NCBI GenBank assembly: GCA_963667515.2
Contig: CAXXXY010000002.1
Location: forward strand, 434,001 to 498,000
Source of the DNA: VYDC01 sp963667515
GTDB lineage: Bacteria; Chloroflexota; Dehalococcoidia; UBA2979
Length of the DNA stretch: 64,000 nt
Direction of reading: 5' to 3'
Under the pieces are notes generated by a model, which was not told the origin of the DNA, searched no databases, and saw only the letters and a list, made by a program, of their open reading frames with translations. Within the stretch, counting starts at the first letter, position 1, and each line of letters starts with the position of its first letter. This document shows positions 35,988-43,870 of this stretch, piece after piece. A program made the translations under genes and the position numbers.

Positions 35988-37319
35988 ATGGCGCAGGCGC
36001 AGGGAGCCCGCCCCCGACTGCTCGAGGCCGCGATCGAGGCGTTCCGGCAGCCGGACGTGCGGAAGAAGATCCTCTTCACGCTGGCGATGCTGCTGATCTT
36101 CCGCTTCGTCGCCCACGTGCCGGTGCCCGGCGTCGACTCCGAGGCGCTCCAGGACACCTTCGACAACAACGCGATCCTCGGCTTCCTCAACATCTTCTCG
36201 GGCGGCGCGCTGCAGAACCTCTCGGTGGCGGCGCTCGGCGTCTATCCGTTCATCACCGCCACGATCGTGATGCAGCTGGCGCAGCCGCTGGTGCCGCGCC
36301 TGGCGGCGCTCGCGCGCGAGGGCGAGGCCGGGCGCAACAAGATCCAGCTCTACACGCACTGGTTCACCGTGCCGCTGGCCGCCTTCCAGGGCTACGCGCA
36401 GCTGCTGCTGATCCAGCAGCTCGGCGGCGTGTCGGGAATCGGCTTCACGGGCGAGCAGGCGCTGCCGACCATCGCGACGCTGGCCTCGATGATCGCGGGC
36501 ACGATGTTCCTCGTCTGGCTGGGCGAGCGGATCTCGGAGAACGGCGTCGGCAACGGCGTCTCGCTGATCATCTTCGGCGGCATCGTGGCTGGGTTGCCCG
36601 GCATCGTCGGGCGCGGGGTGCTGACGGGCACCGGCGCCGCGGTGGGGGGCATCCTGCTGCTCGCCGTCGTGACGATACTCATCGTCGGCTTCATCGTGCT
36701 CTTCCAGGAGGCGCAGCGGCGCATCCCCGTGCAGTACGCGCGCTCGAGCATCCGCGGGGGCCGGCTCTACCGGCAGCAGGGGCAGTCGTTCATTCCGCTA
36801 CGCGTGAACAGCGCGGGGATGATCCCGCTGATCTTCGCCTTCTCGATCATGATTTTCCCCCCGGTGGCGGCGCAGTTCGTGGCGGAGACGGCGGACGTGG
36901 CGTGGATCGTGAACGTCGGTGAGTTCTTCGAGACGGCGCTGTCGCCGACGGGGCTCTTCTACTGGGTGATGGTCTTCGTGCTGGTCGTGCTGTTCACCTT
37001 CTTCTACACGATGGTGATCTTCCAGCAGCAGAACCTCGCGGAGAACCTCCAGCGGCAGGGTGGATTCATCCCCGGCATCAGACCCGGGCGGCCGACCCAG
37101 GAATACATCACGCGGGTGCTGATCCGCATCACGTGGGGCGGCGCCATCTTCCTCGGCATCGTCGCGGTGCTGCCCTTCTTCGCCACGCGGCTGACGAACG
37201 TGCAGGCGCTGCAGATCAGCGCCGCGGGGCTCCTGATCGTCGTGGGCGTGGTGCTCGATACGATGCGGCAGATCGAGTCGCAGATGATGATGCGCAACTA
37301 CGAGGGGTTCATCTCCTGA
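35988..37319 (+). CDS. secY: Protein translocase subunit SecY
   Basis: 443 residues with ten predicted membrane helices. Central channel of Sec translocation in the cytoplasmic membrane. Recognisable: FTLAMLLIFRFVAHVPVPGV (TM1), plug-region ILGFLNIFSGGALQNLSV, FITATIVMQLAQPLVPRLAA (TM2), WLGERISENGVGNGVSLIIF, cytoplasmic loop EAQRRIPVQYARSSIRGGR, INSAG-type RVNSAGMIPLIFAFSI, and GFIPGIRPGRPTQEYITRVL. The TGA overlaps the adk ATG. Confidence 0.97.
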   Translation: MAQAQGARPRLLEAAIEAFRQPDVRKKILFTLAMLLIFRFVAHVPVPGVDSEALQDTFDNNAILGFLNIFSGGALQNLSVAALGVYPFITATIVMQLAQPLVPRLAALAREGEAGRNKIQLYTHWFTVPLAAFQGYAQLLLIQQLGGVSGIGFTGEQALPTIATLASMIAGTMFLVWLGERISENGVGNGVSLIIFGGIVAGLPGIVGRGVLTGTGAAVGGILLLAVVTILIVGFIVLFQEAQRRIPVQYARSSIRGGRLYRQQGQSFIPLRVNSAGMIPLIFAFSIMIFPPVAAQFVAETADVAWIVNVGEFFETALSPTGLFYWVMVFVLVVLFTFFYTMVIFQQQNLAENLQRQGGFIPGIRPGRPTQEYITRVLIRITWGGAIFLGIVAVLPFFATRLTNVQALQISAAGLLIVVGVVLDTMRQIESQMMMRNYEGFIS

Positions 37320-37906
37320 TGCGGCTGGTGGTCCTCGGCCTGATCGGCGCCGGCAAGGGGACGCAGGCCGCGCGCGTCGCCGGGGCGTTCGGCATCGTCC
37401 ACATCTCGACGGGCGACATGTTCCGCGCGGCCGCGGCGGCCGGGACGGAGCTGGGCCTGGCCGCGCAGGGACACATGGAGCGCGGCGAGCTCGTGCCGGA
37501 CGAGGTGACGATCGGCATGCTGCTGGAGCGCATCGCCGAGACCGACGCGCAGCCGGGCTTCATCCTGGACGGCTTCCCGCGCACCGTGGCGCAGGCGGAG
37601 GCGCTGGAGACGGCGCTGCGCGGCCGCGGCCTCGCCCTCGACGCGGTGCCGCGCATCGAGGTCCCGGAGGCGCTGCTGCTCGAGCGCATCGCCGCGCGCG
37701 CCGAGCAGGAGGGGCGCGCCGACGACCGGCCCAAGGTGGCGGCGGAGCGGCTGCGCGTGCAGCGCGAAGGCCTCGCGGGCGTGGCCCGCTTCTACGAGGA
37801 GCGTGGGCTGCTGGTGGATGTCGACGGCGTCGGCGCGATCGACGAGGTCACCGCGCGACTCCGCGAGTCGCTCGACCGGGTGTCCTCCGGCGCGGGAACG
37901 GCGTAA
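37319..37906 (+). CDS. adk: Adenylate kinase
   Basis: 195 residues, the short-LID form without a zinc domain. Interconverts ATP plus AMP and two ADP. P-loop GLIGAGKGTQA at ~7-17 (Leu-Ile in place of the common Pro-Pro), AMP site STGDMFRAA, GFILDGFPRTVAQAEAL, and the Arg/Asp segment GRADDRPKVAAERLRVQ. ATG overlaps the secY stop. The secY-adk-map-infA order is a common bacterial arrangement. Confidence 0.95.
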   Translation: MRLVVLGLIGAGKGTQAARVAGAFGIVHISTGDMFRAAAAAGTELGLAAQGHMERGELVPDEVTIGMLLERIAETDAQPGFILDGFPRTVAQAEALETALRGRGLALDAVPRIEVPEALLLERIAARAEQEGRADDRPKVAAERLRVQREGLAGVARFYEERGLLVDVDGVGAIDEVTARLRESLDRVSSGAGTA

Positions 37907-37914
37907 CATAGGCG

Positions 37915-38676
37915 ATGTCTGTCGTCATCAAGTCCAGCCAGGAGCTGGAGCTCATGCGACAGGCGGGTCGGATCAACGCGGAGGTGCGCGCCATCCTCCG
38001 GGATGCGGTGCGCCCCGGCGTCACTGGCAGCGAGCTGGACGCCATCGCCCGCCGGGAGATCGAGGCTCGGGGCGCCGAGCCGACGTTCCCCGGCTACGGG
38101 CCGAGCGGGCGGCCCCCGTACCCGGGGGCGATCTGCTTCTCCGTGAACGAGGAGCTGGTGCACGGCATCCCGGGCGAGCGGGTGCTCAGGGAGGGCGACA
38201 TCGTCTCAATCGACCTCGGGGTCACCTACCGCGGCTTCGTCTCGGACGCCGCGTTCACGGCCCCGGTGGGTGAGGCGGACGCCGAGGCGGAGCGGCTGAT
38301 GCGGACCACCGCGGCGGCGCTGGAGGCCGGCATCCGCGCGACGCGCGCCGGTGCGCGCGTCGGCGACATCTCGCACGCCATCGGGTCGTGCGCGGACGGG
38401 TATGGGATCATCGCCGAGTACGGCGGGCACGGCGTGGGCCGCGAGATGCACGAGGAGCCGCACATCCCGAACACGGGGCGCCCCGGCGTCGGCCTGCAGT
38501 TGAAGCCGGGGATGGTGCTGGCGCTGGAGCCCATGTTCTGCACGGGCCACCCGGCCACGCGTGAGCTCTCCGACCGCTGGACGGTCGTGATGGAAGACCG
38601 GGGGCTGAGCGCCCACTTCGAGGAGACCGTCGCTATCACCGACGGCGAGCCGGAGGTGCTCACCCGCATCTGCTAG
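37915..38676 (+). CDS. map: Methionine aminopeptidase, type I
   Basis: 253 residues. Removes the initiator Met from nascent proteins. The five metal ligands are visible in order: IVSIDLGVTYRGFVSDAAFT (two Asp), EYGGHGVGREMHEEPHIPNT (His), VLALEPMF (Glu) and HFEETVAIT (Glu). SGRPPYPGAICFSVNEELVH is the usual substrate-pocket segment. ATG at 37915, 8 bases after adk; the upstream AACATAGG could be a weak -10 but lacks a matching -35. Confidence 0.97.
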   Translation: MSVVIKSSQELELMRQAGRINAEVRAILRDAVRPGVTGSELDAIARREIEARGAEPTFPGYGPSGRPPYPGAICFSVNEELVHGIPGERVLREGDIVSIDLGVTYRGFVSDAAFTAPVGEADAEAERLMRTTAAALEAGIRATRAGARVGDISHAIGSCADGYGIIAEYGGHGVGREMHEEPHIPNTGRPGVGLQLKPGMVLALEPMFCTGHPATRELSDRWTVVMEDRGLSAHFEETVAITDGEPEVLTRIC

Positions 38677-38705
38677 CAGAGCGGGCGAGCACACGAGGGG
38701 GAGCC

Positions 38706-38966
38706 GTGGGACGAGGTCGGCGGGCAAGGCCGCAGAAGCAGAAGCAGAAAAAAGAGAAGGAGGTCATCGAGGTCGAGGGCGTGGTGAAGGAGGCTCGGCC
38801 GAACGCCATGTTCGACATCGAGCTTGCCAACGGACACCATGTACTGGCCGGCGTGTCGGGGCGCATGCGGATGCACTACATTCGCATCCTGCTTGGCGAC
38901 CGCGTGCTGGTGGAGCTCTCGCCCTACGACCTCTCGCGCGGGCGGATCACGTACCGCTTCCGCTAG
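38706..38966 (+). CDS. infA: Translation initiation factor IF-1, N-terminally extended
   Basis: 86 residues against the usual 71-73. The OB-fold core EVIEVEGVVKEARPNAMFDI to SPYDLSRGRITYRFR is standard. In front stands a strongly basic leader (GRGRRARPQKQKQKKEK). GTG at 38706 is preceded by GGGGGAG; no start codon exists between it and the core, so the extension is real. It could strengthen rRNA contact. Confidence 0.95.
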   Translation: MGRGRRARPQKQKQKKEKEVIEVEGVVKEARPNAMFDIELANGHHVLAGVSGRMRMHYIRILLGDRVLVELSPYDLSRGRITYRFR

Positions 38967-39003
38967 CGCGCGCCACCGCGAGGAACGAGATGGAGACGGG
39001 ACG

Positions 39004-39117
39004 ATGAAGGTATCGGCATCGGTTCGGCGGCGTTGCGACCGCTGCCAGATCATCCGGCGGCACGGGCGGCTGCGCGTGATCTGCACGAACCCGAAGCACA
39101 AGCAGCGGCAGGGCTGA
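39004..39117 (+). CDS. rpmJ: 50S ribosomal protein L36
   Basis: 37 residues. MKVSASVRRRCDRCQIIRRH with zinc ligands Cys11, Cys14, Cys27 and His32 (VICTNPKHKQRQG), the zinc-containing form. ATG at 39004 after GAGACGGG. Confidence 0.96.
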   Translation: MKVSASVRRRCDRCQIIRRHGRLRVICTNPKHKQRQG

Positions 39118-39140
39118 GGGCCCCCGGGGCAGGAGCGGAC

Positions 39141-39521
39141 ATGGCGCGCGTCGCGGGGGTCGAGATCCCCGACAACAAGCAGGTGCTGTTCTCGCTGCCG
39201 TACGTCTACGGGATCGGTCGCCCGATGGCGGGCAAGATCCTGTCGCAGGCGCAGATCGACGCGACGACGAAGGTGCGCGACCTGACCGACGAAGAGCTGG
39301 TGCGGCTGCGCGCCATCGTCGAGAGCGAGCACACAGTCGAGGGTGACCTGCGCCGCGAGGTGCGCGGCAACATCCAGCGGCTGATCGAGATCAACTGCTA
39401 CCGCGGCAACCGCCACCGCCGCGGGCTCCCGGTGCGCGGGCAGCGCACGAAGACCAACGCCCGCACGCGCCGCGGCGCGCGGCGCACGGTGGCGGGCAAG
39501 CGGCGGGCGCCCCGCAAGTAG
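39141..39521 (+). CDS. rpsM: 30S ribosomal protein S13
   Basis: 126 residues. ARVAGVEIPDNKQVLFSLPY, VYGIGRPMAGKILSQAQI, VRGNIQRLIEINCYRGNRHR, RGLPVRGQRTKTNARTRRGA; the basic end KRRAPRK reaches toward the P-site tRNA. ATG at 39141 with GGAGCGG upstream. The usual alpha-operon order is kept. Confidence 0.97.
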   Translation: MARVAGVEIPDNKQVLFSLPYVYGIGRPMAGKILSQAQIDATTKVRDLTDEELVRLRAIVESEHTVEGDLRREVRGNIQRLIEINCYRGNRHRRGLPVRGQRTKTNARTRRGARRTVAGKRRAPRK

Positions 39522-39588
39522 CGCGAGCGGCGTCGAGCGCTGCCGGCCGCTTCAGGCGGACGGGGCGCGGGAGTGAAGGAGACGGTGC

Positions 39589-39981
39589 ATGGGACGAGCG
39601 CGAGCCACCCGCGTGCGCCGACGTGAGCGCAAGAACGTGCCGCGTGGGCGCGCCTACATCACCTCGACCTTCAACAACACGGTGGTCACGCTGACCGATC
39701 CGAACGGCAACGTGATCGCGTGGGGCAGCGGCGGCACCGCCGGCTTCACCGGCTCGCGCAAGAGCACGCCGTACGCGGCGCAGCTCGCGGCCGAGGGGGC
39801 GGCGCAGAGCGCCACCGAGCACGGCATGCGCGAGGTTGAGGTGTTCGTGAAGGGGCCGGGATCGGGGCGTGAGGCCGCGATCCGAGCGCTCCAGGCATCG
39901 GGCGTGCGCGTGGCCTCGATCCGCGACGTCACGCCGGTGCCGCACAACGGCTGCCGGGCGAGACGGCGGCCGCGCAAGTAG
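39589..39981 (+). CDS. rpsK: 30S ribosomal protein S11
   Basis: 130 residues. Basic start RARATRVRRRERKNVPRGRA, then AYITSTFNNTVVTLTDPNGN, VIAWGSGGTAGFTGSRKSTP, VFVKGPGSGREAAIRALQAS and TPVPHNGCRARRRPRK. ATG at 39589 after AAGGAGA. A perfect 26-bp palindrome follows its stop by 10 bases. Confidence 0.97.
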   Translation: MGRARATRVRRRERKNVPRGRAYITSTFNNTVVTLTDPNGNVIAWGSGGTAGFTGSRKSTPYAAQLAAEGAAQSATEHGMREVEVFVKGPGSGREAAIRALQASGVRVASIRDVTPVPHNGCRARRRPRK

Positions 39982-39991
39982 ATCGCACGTC

Positions 39992-40017
39992 GCCCGCAGC
40001 GATCGATCGCTGCGGGC
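39992..40017. promoter_or_regulatory. Perfect 26-bp palindrome before rpsD
   Basis: GCCCGCAGCGATC followed by its exact reverse complement. In RNA it can form a long hairpin. No T-tract follows, so it is not a classical terminator. It lies between rpsK and the ribosome site of rpsD (ATG 40037). S4 is the alpha-operon autoregulator in several bacteria, which makes a regulatory role conceivable. Confidence 0.55.
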
Positions 40018-40036
40018 AGAGAGGCTGAGGAGCCGT

Positions 40037-40645
40037 ATGGCGCGTTACCGGGGTCCCAAGTGCCGCAAGTGCCGTCGCTACGGCGCGTCGATCTGTGGGA
40101 CGGCGCGCTGTGCGCTCGTGCGGCGCTCCTACCCGCCCGGGCCTCGCCCTGCGCGCCGGCGCAAGATCTCCGACCGCGGCCTGCAGCTCATGGAGAAGCA
40201 GAAGGTCCGCTTCGCCTACGGCGTCATGGAGAGGCAGTTCCGCCGCTACTACGAGCACGCGGTCAGGCGCCCCGGTCCGACCGGCGAGGAGCTGATGCGC
40301 GTGCTGGAGGAGCGGCTGGACAACGTGGTCTATCGCATGGGGCTGGGCGCGACCCGCGCGCAGGCGCGGCAGCTGGTCACGCACGGCCACGTCGCGGTCA
40401 ACGGGCGCAAGCTCGACATCCCGAGCGCGCGCGTGCGCATCGGCTGGGAGGTGGCGCTGACGAAGCGCGGCGCGAAGACGGAGTACGCGAAGATCGTCAA
40501 GGAAGAGATCCAGGGTCGGGAGGTCCCCGGCTGGCTGGAGGTCGACCGCGAGCAGCTCAGCGGGCGCGTTGCCGGTGAGCCTGCCACCGGCGACATCGAC
40601 GCCCATTTCAACCCCAGCGCGATCGTCGAGTACTACTCGCGCTAA
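40037..40645 (+). CDS. rpsD: 30S ribosomal protein S4
   Basis: 202 residues. N-terminal zinc-type cysteines at 9, 12, 20 and 25 (CRKCRRYGASICGTARCALV), with a shorter spacing than the usual 9/12/26/31. Then ISDRGLQLMEKQKVRFAYGV, the S4 RNA-binding domain (LDNVVYRMGLGATRAQARQL, VTHGHVAVNGRKLDIPSARV) and the closing FNPSAIVEYYSR. ATG at 40037, with GCTGAGGAG upstream. Binds 16S rRNA early in assembly. Confidence 0.96.
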   Translation: MARYRGPKCRKCRRYGASICGTARCALVRRSYPPGPRPARRRKISDRGLQLMEKQKVRFAYGVMERQFRRYYEHAVRRPGPTGEELMRVLEERLDNVVYRMGLGATRAQARQLVTHGHVAVNGRKLDIPSARVRIGWEVALTKRGAKTEYAKIVKEEIQGREVPGWLEVDREQLSGRVAGEPATGDIDAHFNPSAIVEYYSR

Positions 40646-40715
40646 CGACGGGCGCCCTGCGGGGCGCGCACGCGGGGTCGCCGTCATGCGGCCCGACCAC
40701 GCGGAGAGGTGCCTG

Positions 40716-41810
40716 GTGGCTCAAGACCTGCTGATTCCGGAGATCCGCGTCGAGACGGAAGAGGACGACTACGCGCGCATCGTGGCGGAGCCGCTGGAGC
40801 CGGGCTTCGGCACCACGCTCGGCAACTCGCTGCGGCGCGTGCTGCTCTCCTCGCTCCCCGGCGCGGCCATCACGTCGGTGCGCATCGAGGGCATCGATCA
40901 CGAGTTCTCCACGCTCGACCATATGAAGGAGGACGTCACCGAGTTTCTCCTCAATCTCAAGAGCGTGCGCCTACGCGCCTACGCGGACCGGCCGGCGCGG
41001 CTGTTCCTGGAGGCGTCGGGCGAGAGCGAGCTGACGGCGGGCATGATCCAGTGCACCGCCGACTACGAGATCGTGAACCCCGAGCTGCACCTCGCCTCGC
41101 TGGACGACCCCAGCGCCTCGGTCGTCGTCGACATGAACGTCGAGACGGGGCGCGGGTTCCTGCCGGCCACCGTCTCGGAGGGGCTGCCGATCGGGGTGAT
41201 CCCGGTCGACGCGATCTTCACGCCGGTGAAGCGGGTCAACTACAACGTCTCGCATACCCGCGTGGGGCAGGCGACCAACTTCGACCGGCTGGACCTCGAG
41301 GTGTGGACCGACGGCTCGATCAGCGGGCAGGACGCCGTCTCGCTCGCCGCCGAGGTCCTGCGCGATCAGCAGCTGCCCTTCCACCGCCTCGGGCGCCCCG
41401 AGGCGGCGGAGACCACGACCACCACCGACGCGGAGCGCCCCTTCGAGGGCTACGACACTCCGATCGAGGCGCTCGGCCTCTCCGTCCGCGCCTACAACTG
41501 CCTCAAGCGCTCGGGCCTGATGACGGTGGGCGCGGTGCTGGAGAAGTCGGAGGAGGAGCTGCTGGCGCTCCGCAACTTCGGCGACAAGTCCTACGCGGAG
41601 CTGCGCGAGAAGCTGGTCTCGGGCGGCTTCCCGGCGCCGCGCACGGAGGCGCGCCGCTCGGCGGTGGCCACGGCCGAGCCGGGTGACGACGATGTCGTGG
41701 TCGCGCCGGAGCCTGCGGCCGCCGATGAGGAGGGCGTGGGCGCGCTCGGGCAGGCGCTGATGGAGGCGCTGCGCGAGGCCGGCGGCGGAGACGGCCGCGA
41801 GCGCGGCTAG
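40716..41810 (+). CDS. rpoA: RNA polymerase alpha subunit
   Basis: 364 residues. N-terminal assembly domain EPLEPGFGTTLGNSLRRVLL, SLPGAAITSVRIEGIDHEFS, and PVKRVNYNVSHTRVGQATNF; linker TTTTDAERPFEGYD; C-terminal domain IEALGLSVRAYNCLKRSGLM, VGAVLEKSEEELLALRNFGD, SYAELREKLVSGGF. About 50 further residues are acidic and Ala/Gly-rich, longer than usual. GTG 40716 is chosen because GGAGAGG is 7 bases upstream; an in-frame ATG at 40686 would add ten residues. Confidence 0.97.
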   Translation: MAQDLLIPEIRVETEEDDYARIVAEPLEPGFGTTLGNSLRRVLLSSLPGAAITSVRIEGIDHEFSTLDHMKEDVTEFLLNLKSVRLRAYADRPARLFLEASGESELTAGMIQCTADYEIVNPELHLASLDDPSASVVVDMNVETGRGFLPATVSEGLPIGVIPVDAIFTPVKRVNYNVSHTRVGQATNFDRLDLEVWTDGSISGQDAVSLAAEVLRDQQLPFHRLGRPEAAETTTTTDAERPFEGYDTPIEALGLSVRAYNCLKRSGLMTVGAVLEKSEEELLALRNFGDKSYAELREKLVSGGFPAPRTEARRSAVATAEPGDDDVVVAPEPAAADEEGVGALGQALMEALREAGGGDGRERG

Positions 41811-41857
41811 CGACGCGCCGCGCGCGAGCGCGACGCTGCAGCGGAACGGGAGCGAGC

Positions 41858-42208
41858 ATGCGGCACCGGGTCAGCGGTCGGCGCTTCGACATGCCGACAT
41901 CGCAGCGGATGGCGATGTTCCGCAACCTGACCACCGACGTGCTGCGGCACGGCGGCGTGGAGACGACGCAGGCGCGCGCCAAGGAGACGCGGCGCTTCGT
42001 CGACCGCATGATCACGCTGGGGAAGCGCGGCACGCTGCACGCGCGTCGGCAGGCGCTCGCTTTCATCTACGACCCGGACGTGGTCGTGGAGCTGTTCGAT
42101 GAGATCGCGCCGCGCTACCGGGAGCGCCCCGGCGGCTACACGCGCGTCACCACGCTGGGACGGCGCCAGGGCGACGCCTCGCTGATGGCGCGGCTGGAGC
42201 TCGTCTGA
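41858..42208 (+). CDS. rplQ: 50S ribosomal protein L17
   Basis: 116 residues, standard. MRHRVSGRRFDMPTSQRMAM, LTTDVLRHGGVETTQARAKE, RRFVDRMITLGKRGTLHARR and VTTLGRRQGDASLMARLELV. ATG at 41858. It has no tail. truA begins 21 bases on. Confidence 0.97.
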   Translation: MRHRVSGRRFDMPTSQRMAMFRNLTTDVLRHGGVETTQARAKETRRFVDRMITLGKRGTLHARRQALAFIYDPDVVVELFDEIAPRYRERPGGYTRVTTLGRRQGDASLMARLELV

Positions 42209-42229
42209 GCGAGGGAGCGAGGCGGGCCG

Positions 42230-43069
42230 GTGCCGCGGGAGACGGCGATCCGGCGCTACGCGCTGCTGCTGGAGTACGACGGCACGGAGCTCGCGGGCTC
42301 GCAGGCCCAGGCCGCCGTGCGCACGGTGCAACGGGAGTTGGAGGAGGCGGCGCGGCGGCTCTCGCGGCGGACGGTGCGCGCGGCGTTCGCTGGGCGCACG
42401 GACGCCGGGGTGCACGCGGTGGGCCAGGTGGCGGCGCTGACGCTGCCCGGGACGCACCCGCCGGAGACGGTGCAGCGCGCGCTCAATCACTACCTCCCGC
42501 GGGACGTGGCGGTGCGAGCCGCCTGCCTCGTGGGGGAGCGGTTCGACCCGCGGCGGGAGGCCGTGGCGCGGGTCTACCGCTACCGGCTGGTGGATGGCCG
42601 GGCCCGCTCGCCGCTCGTGCGGCGCGTGGCCTGGGAGCGCCGGGCCTCGCTGGACGCGGGGGCGATGGCGGAGGCGGCCGCGCGCTGGCCGCGGGAGCCG
42701 GCGGACTGGGCCGCCTACGCGAGCCCCGTGCCGACGGAGTACCCGACGGTGCGCACGCTGCACCGCTGCGAGGTGAGGCGTCGGGGCGCACACCGCCTCG
42801 ACGTGACGGTGGAGGCGGACGGCTTCCTCCCGCACCAGGTGCGCCGCATGGTGGGCGCGCTGGAGCGGGTCGGGCTGGGACGCCGGGGGCTCGCGTGGCC
42901 CGTCGCGCAGCTCGCCGGAGAACCGGCGAGCGCGGGGCCGACGGCTCCGGCCCACGGGCTGGCGCTGTGGCACGTGCGCTATCCACCGGGGGTGGTGTGC
43001 TGGGAGACTGAGGCGCTCGGAGCTGGCGCGCTCGGAGAGCGCGTGGAGACGGAAGCGCTCGGAGACTGA
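42230..43069 (+). CDS. truA: tRNA pseudouridine synthase A
   Basis: 279 residues. Forms pseudouridine at positions 38-40 of tRNA anticodon arms. YALLLEYDGTELAGSQAQAA at the start, catalytic aspartate in FAGRTDAGVHAVGQVAAL (~residue 63), LNHYLPRDVAVRAA, YRYRLVDGR, and FLPHQVRRMVGALERVG. The last ~20 residues include imperfect EALG repeats. GTG start at 42230 after GGGAGCGAGG. The rplQ-truA-rplM-rpsI order is common in bacteria. Confidence 0.95.
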   Translation: MPRETAIRRYALLLEYDGTELAGSQAQAAVRTVQRELEEAARRLSRRTVRAAFAGRTDAGVHAVGQVAALTLPGTHPPETVQRALNHYLPRDVAVRAACLVGERFDPRREAVARVYRYRLVDGRARSPLVRRVAWERRASLDAGAMAEAAARWPREPADWAAYASPVPTEYPTVRTLHRCEVRRRGAHRLDVTVEADGFLPHQVRRMVGALERVGLGRRGLAWPVAQLAGEPASAGPTAPAHGLALWHVRYPPGVVCWETEALGAGALGERVETEALGD

Positions 43070-43123
43070 GCGCCGGTAGGCGGGGCGCCCTCGACAGCGG
43101 GCTCTGGGAGGTCGGGACGCGGG

Positions 43124-43867
43124 ATGACGACGAAGACCTACCGCCTGCGTGAGCGGGAGATGGAGCGCGGCTGGCACGTGCTGGACGCGGAGTCACGCCC
43201 GCTCGGTCGCCTTGCGACGGAGGCGGCGACGCTGCTCCTCGGCAAGCACAAGCCCAGCTACGAGCCGCACCTGGCGATGGGCGACTTCGTCGTCGTCGTG
43301 AACGCCTTGAAGGTGGCGGTGACCGGGCAGAAGTCGCGCCAGAAGATCTACTACCGCCACTCGGGCTACCCGGGCGGCCTGCGGGAGCGCACGCTGGAGC
43401 AGGAGCTCGCGCGCGACCCGCGCCGCGTGATCGAGCGCGCGGTGCGCGGGATGCTGCCGCACAACTCGCGCGGCCGCGAGCTCTTCCGCCACCTCAAGGT
43501 GTACGGCGGGCCCGAGCACCCGCACGAGGCGCAGCTCACCGCCGGCACCGGCGCGCGGGCGCGTCGCCGCCTCGCGCGGGGCGAGGAGGAGCCGCGTCGC
43601 GCACGTCGCTCCCGCGCCGCGACGGCAGAGCCGGCGACGGCCGCCGCTCCCGAGGCGGCAGCCGAGGCAGCGGCTCCCGACGCAGCGGTCGTCGAGGCTC
43701 CGGCCGCGCCGGAAGGCGCGCTCTCCCGCTGGAAGCGCGCGGAGCTCGACGCCGAGGCGGAGCGCGTCGGCATCGCGATCGAGGCGGGCTGGAAGAAGCA
43801 GGACGTGATCGACGCCATCGAGGCGCAGCGCGCGGCAGCGGCCGATGCGCCCGAGCAGGACGGGTAG
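43124..43867 (+). CDS. rplM: 50S ribosomal protein L13 with SAP-like tail
   Basis: 247 residues; ~142-150 is usual. Core: WHVLDAESRPLGRLATEAAT, LLLGKHKPSYEPHLAMGDFV, VVNALKVAVTGQKSRQKIYY, HSGYPGGLRERTLEQEL and RGMLPHNSRGRELFRHLKVY. After the core come a short Arg-rich part, an Ala/Pro/Glu linker of ~50 residues, and a helix-turn-helix-like end, SRWKRAELDAEAERVGIAI then WKKQDVIDAIEAQ (~203-238). This end has the spacing of SAP/HeH/Rho-N-type nucleic-acid-binding motifs. ATG at 43124, TAG 3 bases before rpsI. Confidence 0.95.
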   Translation: MTTKTYRLREREMERGWHVLDAESRPLGRLATEAATLLLGKHKPSYEPHLAMGDFVVVVNALKVAVTGQKSRQKIYYRHSGYPGGLRERTLEQELARDPRRVIERAVRGMLPHNSRGRELFRHLKVYGGPEHPHEAQLTAGTGARARRRLARGEEEPRRARRSRAATAEPATAAAPEAAAEAAAPDAAVVEAPAAPEGALSRWKRAELDAEAERVGIAIEAGWKKQDVIDAIEAQRAAAADAPEQDG

Positions 43868-43870
43868 CCC

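Noticed and set aside
40686..40716. ATG at 40686 as the rpoA start
   Set aside because: It is in frame but has a weaker ribosome site, and the GTG at 40716 with GGAGAGG at proper spacing gives the conserved N terminus.
41836..41851. GCTGCAGCGGAACGGG before rplQ as another copy of the dispersed palindrome
   Set aside because: It shares GCAGCGGAACG with the element, but the right arm does not pair and there is no box, so it was not counted.
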